DNA of 64,000 bases from a virus, in IMG/VR virus record IMGVR_UViG_3300042154_000577, positions 1 through 64,000 of that record. One strand, given 5' to 3'. Shown here piece by piece: positions 61,952 to 64,000 of this stretch; positions within the stretch are counted from its first letter, which is position 1, and each line of letters starts with the position of its first letter. Made by a program: the position numbers and the translations under genes. The notes below the pieces were generated by a model. That model did not search any database, had not been told where the DNA came from, and was given only the letters and a program-made list of their open reading frames with translations.

Positions 61952-64000
61952 TACCTAGTTTCCTTAGAAGGTTTTGGTTGCGGTTGTTGCCGCGCTTGCT
62001 GCTGCGCTTGTTGGCGTTGCTGAGCCACACGATCCCGTGCCGTAGCCGAAGTAGCCGCAATTTGCATACGAGCGATCTCCTTCTGGGCCTCAATCCGAGC
62101 CTGCTCAATCGTCAACTGCGCTGCTTTGGCGTGCGCCTCGGCGTTCTGTTTCTGCTCTTTGAGCTTCAGTTCCTGCTGTTTGATCTGCAGTTCCTGCTGT
62201 TGCATTTGTACAACAGGGTCTTGTTGTTGCTGCTGTGCGGCCTGCTGCTGAGCTTCCTGCTGGTTCTGCTGCAGTAACTTCTGGGACGCCTGCGCTGCCA
62301 TCATTGCAATACGATCAGCAAGTTCTGGTGATACCTCTTTGTTCTGATCCTTGGTCGGCAACGGCAGGCCCATCTGCATCTCAATCTGCTTGCGGTACTC
62401 GAACGCAATGTGCTCGTTTATGTGGGCCATAGCTGCTGCCATGATTGCCTGCGCCTGCGGGTTCATCTGCATCAACTGCTGAATCTTGGGGTCCTGCAGC
62501 GCAGCTTGGTGCACTGCAATATGCGCTTGGTGGTTCTGCTCGATGAACGCCTTAACCGGCTTGCCCGTAAGAAGGTCTTGGTTCTCTTGCACGGGGTCCA
62601 CTGGCACTGCATCATCTTCAGTAGGTACAAGTTTCGCTGCGTTCTTGACCCCTAAGATTTCAATCATCTGGCGGTGCAAGAGGGGGAGGTCATACAACTG
62701 AGGCGCTGACTGAGCCAACTGCAGGACTGCCTGATACTGCACAACCTTCTGCGCCATCGTGGCGGCGTTGGGGTCACTGACCGGAATAACGTCCACCGCG
62801 TCATAGTCGGACTTCTTGATGTCTCGACCCCCGCCTTCTGGCTCGTAGTCGTATTCCTCCGGTGTGTAGTCGGCAATGATGACCTTCAGCAGTTTGAACT
62901 CCTGCTTCATCGCATAGTGCAGGCGAGCCTGAACTGCAGACATGACCTTCAACGTGCGCTCAAGCAGGGCCAAAGTGGTGCCAACTGGAGCGTTTGCGCT
63001 CATATCACTCACGTTTATGTCGCCAGATGACGCGAACGCACGGCCTTCAGACACGATATTTTGGAACAAAGCGAACAGAACTTGGCTCGGTTCCTTGTAA
63101 GGTAGCGGTAAGATGTTGTCCCTGATGCTGCCACTTGGCACATCCACATCCCGGAACTCGCCCGGAGCGATGGGTGTATCGTCACCTTTGATCCGTAGCC
63201 CACGGGATTTCAAGCCACCCGGCAAGTTACTCAGCGTGCCAGCATCGACCAACTGACGAATCAACATCGTGGACGACTTGGCGTACCCACCAATTAGGTG
63301 GATCAGACCGTAGCCATAGAACCCAAAGCCGGGGATGTACTGGTAGTGCACGAAGTGCTGACGTTTCAAGTGGAGCTTATCTCCCTCGTACCAATTCCTA
63401 CGTACAGACAATATCTTCGTAGTGCCCTTCTCGATTGTGACTACATACGGCAGAGCAATACCTGTCATCTCACCCTCGGCGTCCTCGTCCTCATACCCCT
63501 CAAGGTCCAAGTCCACGTGCATCTCTAGTATGCGGAACCGATTGTCCTGTGTAGCAGTCAGGCCCATCTCCTCGGCCTTCTGCTTCTCGATGTCGTCCAG
63601 TTCGTTCGACGGCTCACCAAGCTCAACGTCTGAGTAGAACCCAGCGGCCATGAGCTTCTTCAACTCGTTCGGTGTCTTCCGCATCACGTGGGTTACACGC
63701 TCCGCTGTCTCCAAACTAGACGCACCATACGGCACCACGATATCCTCGGCGGGGATGAACATCGCTACCTGCCGACCTTTGCTCGGGTCGTAGTACACCT
63801 TCTTGAACGCACTACCCGCCAGCGGCAGTGACCACAGCAGCTTCTCATGCTCTGGCCGGTACTCAACCATTACCTCGGTCAACTGATAGTTCATGTCGTC
63901 ACGAACCCGCGCAGCGGACTCCTCAGCCAGCAAGTCAATTGCCCCAACAATCTGAGTCTTCACCGGGCCCATAGCCGGGAACGTCTCCATCATGGCTTCT
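61951..64000 (-). CDS. Portal protein (P22 gp1-like), N-terminus beyond the window
   Basis: At least 680 residues are inside the window. Contains KAFIEQNHQAHIAVHQAALQ near the end, LPYKEPSQVLFALFQNIVSE and ALLERTLKVMSAVQARLHYA in the middle, and RNWYEGDKLHLKRQHFVHYQ upstream; a typical P22-type portal. The C-terminal 110 residues are Gln/Ala/Lys-rich, like the barrel or tail of such portals. The frame stays open to 64000, so the real start probably lies further right. Terminase should follow there. Confidence 0.92.
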   Translation of the reverse strand, partial: EAMMETFPAMGPVKTQIVGAIDLLAEESAARVRDDMNYQLTEVMVEYRPEHEKLLWSLPLAGSAFKKVYYDPSKGRQVAMFIPAEDIVVPYGASSLETAERVTHVMRKTPNELKKLMAAGFYSDVELGEPSNELDDIEKQKAEEMGLTATQDNRFRILEMHVDLDLEGYEDEDAEGEMTGIALPYVVTIEKGTTKILSVRRNWYEGDKLHLKRQHFVHYQYIPGFGFYGYGLIHLIGGYAKSSTMLIRQLVDAGTLSNLPGGLKSRGLRIKGDDTPIAPGEFRDVDVPSGSIRDNILPLPYKEPSQVLFALFQNIVSEGRAFASSGDINVSDMSANAPVGTTLALLERTLKVMSAVQARLHYAMKQEFKLLKVIIADYTPEEYDYEPEGGGRDIKKSDYDAVDVIPVSDPNAATMAQKVVQYQAVLQLAQSAPQLYDLPLLHRQMIEILGVKNAAKLVPTEDDAVPVDPVQENQDLLTGKPVKAFIEQNHQAHIAVHQAALQDPKIQQLMQMNPQAQAIMAAAMAHINEHIAFEYRKQIEMQMGLPLPTKDQNKEVSPELADRIAMMAAQASQKLLQQNQQEAQQQAAQQQQQDPVVQMQQQELQIKQQELKLKEQKQNAEAHAKAAQLTIEQARIEAQKEIARMQIAATSATARDRVAQQRQQAQQQARQQPQPKPSKETR

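Noticed and set aside
1-64000. Temperate prophage
   Set aside because: No integrase, excisionase, CI-type repressor with protease domain or attachment sites seen. The small HTH and RHH proteins do not show lysogeny, though a missing part of the genome could hold such genes.

Overview
The window is about nine tenths of a tailed, podovirus-type bacteriophage genome, most likely a lytic phage of a Gram-negative proteobacterium. The virion set includes a P22-like portal, a scaffold, a gpT-like capsid protein, head-to-tail adaptors, fibres and one giant internal protein. There is no sheath, no tape measure and no long-tail module. No integrase, excisionase, RNA polymerase or tRNA was seen. The recognisable promoters are of sigma70 type, so host RNA polymerase probably reads the phage. 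The host group is a guess: several small accessory families here are, from memory, typical of freshwater Burkholderiales-type phages.

Layout. The left arm (1-26.8 kb) is read rightwards. It holds more than 50 tightly packed early genes, many overlapping by ATGA. The order is: a repeat-rich control region (1-1.75 kb); small unknown proteins (1.75-5 kb); an operon with its own strong promoter encoding a MoxR-type AAA+ ATPase, a zincin/VWA protein and a DUF3150-like protein (5-10.5 kb); small accessory proteins (10.5-16.2 kb) ending in two ribbon-helix-helix proteins and a DUF3310 protein; then the replication block (16.3-26.8 kb) with VRR-NUC nuclease, family A DNA polymerase, two PD-(D/E)XK nucleases, HNH protein, SNF2-type helicase, a probable ssDNA-binding protein, an HTH protein and a primase/DUF927 helicase. 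The right arm (26.8-64 kb) is read leftwards and is the late region. In transcription order: portal (cut by the window edge), GroES-like co-chaperonin, scaffold, major capsid protein, decoration and connector proteins, fibres, lysis genes (membrane proteins, holin, M15 endolysin), tail and internal proteins, GNAT protein, and a 2967-residue polyvalent protein. The two arms converge at a strong terminator at 26.82 kb. The terminase genes must lie beyond 64 kb.

Two probable homing endonucleases interrupt the late region: a GIY-YIG gene running against the operon at 41.8 kb and an HNH gene with its own promoter just after the capsid gene.

Most notable signals: (1) a 15-bp perfect palindrome, CCTAACA-W-TGTTAGG, present 9 times exactly and 4 times with one end mismatch, only in the left arm, both between and inside genes, and three times at promoters; two tandem ribbon-helix-helix proteins are candidate binders. 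(2) The phage MoxR/zincin-VWA/DUF3150 module. (3) A giant, probably virion-borne protein combining two zincin motifs with a GHKL (Hsp90/histidine-kinase type) ATPase. (4) A GroES-like protein inside the capsid cassette. (5) Shine-Dalgarno sequences written into the C-terminal codons of upstream genes, which make unrelated proteins end alike.
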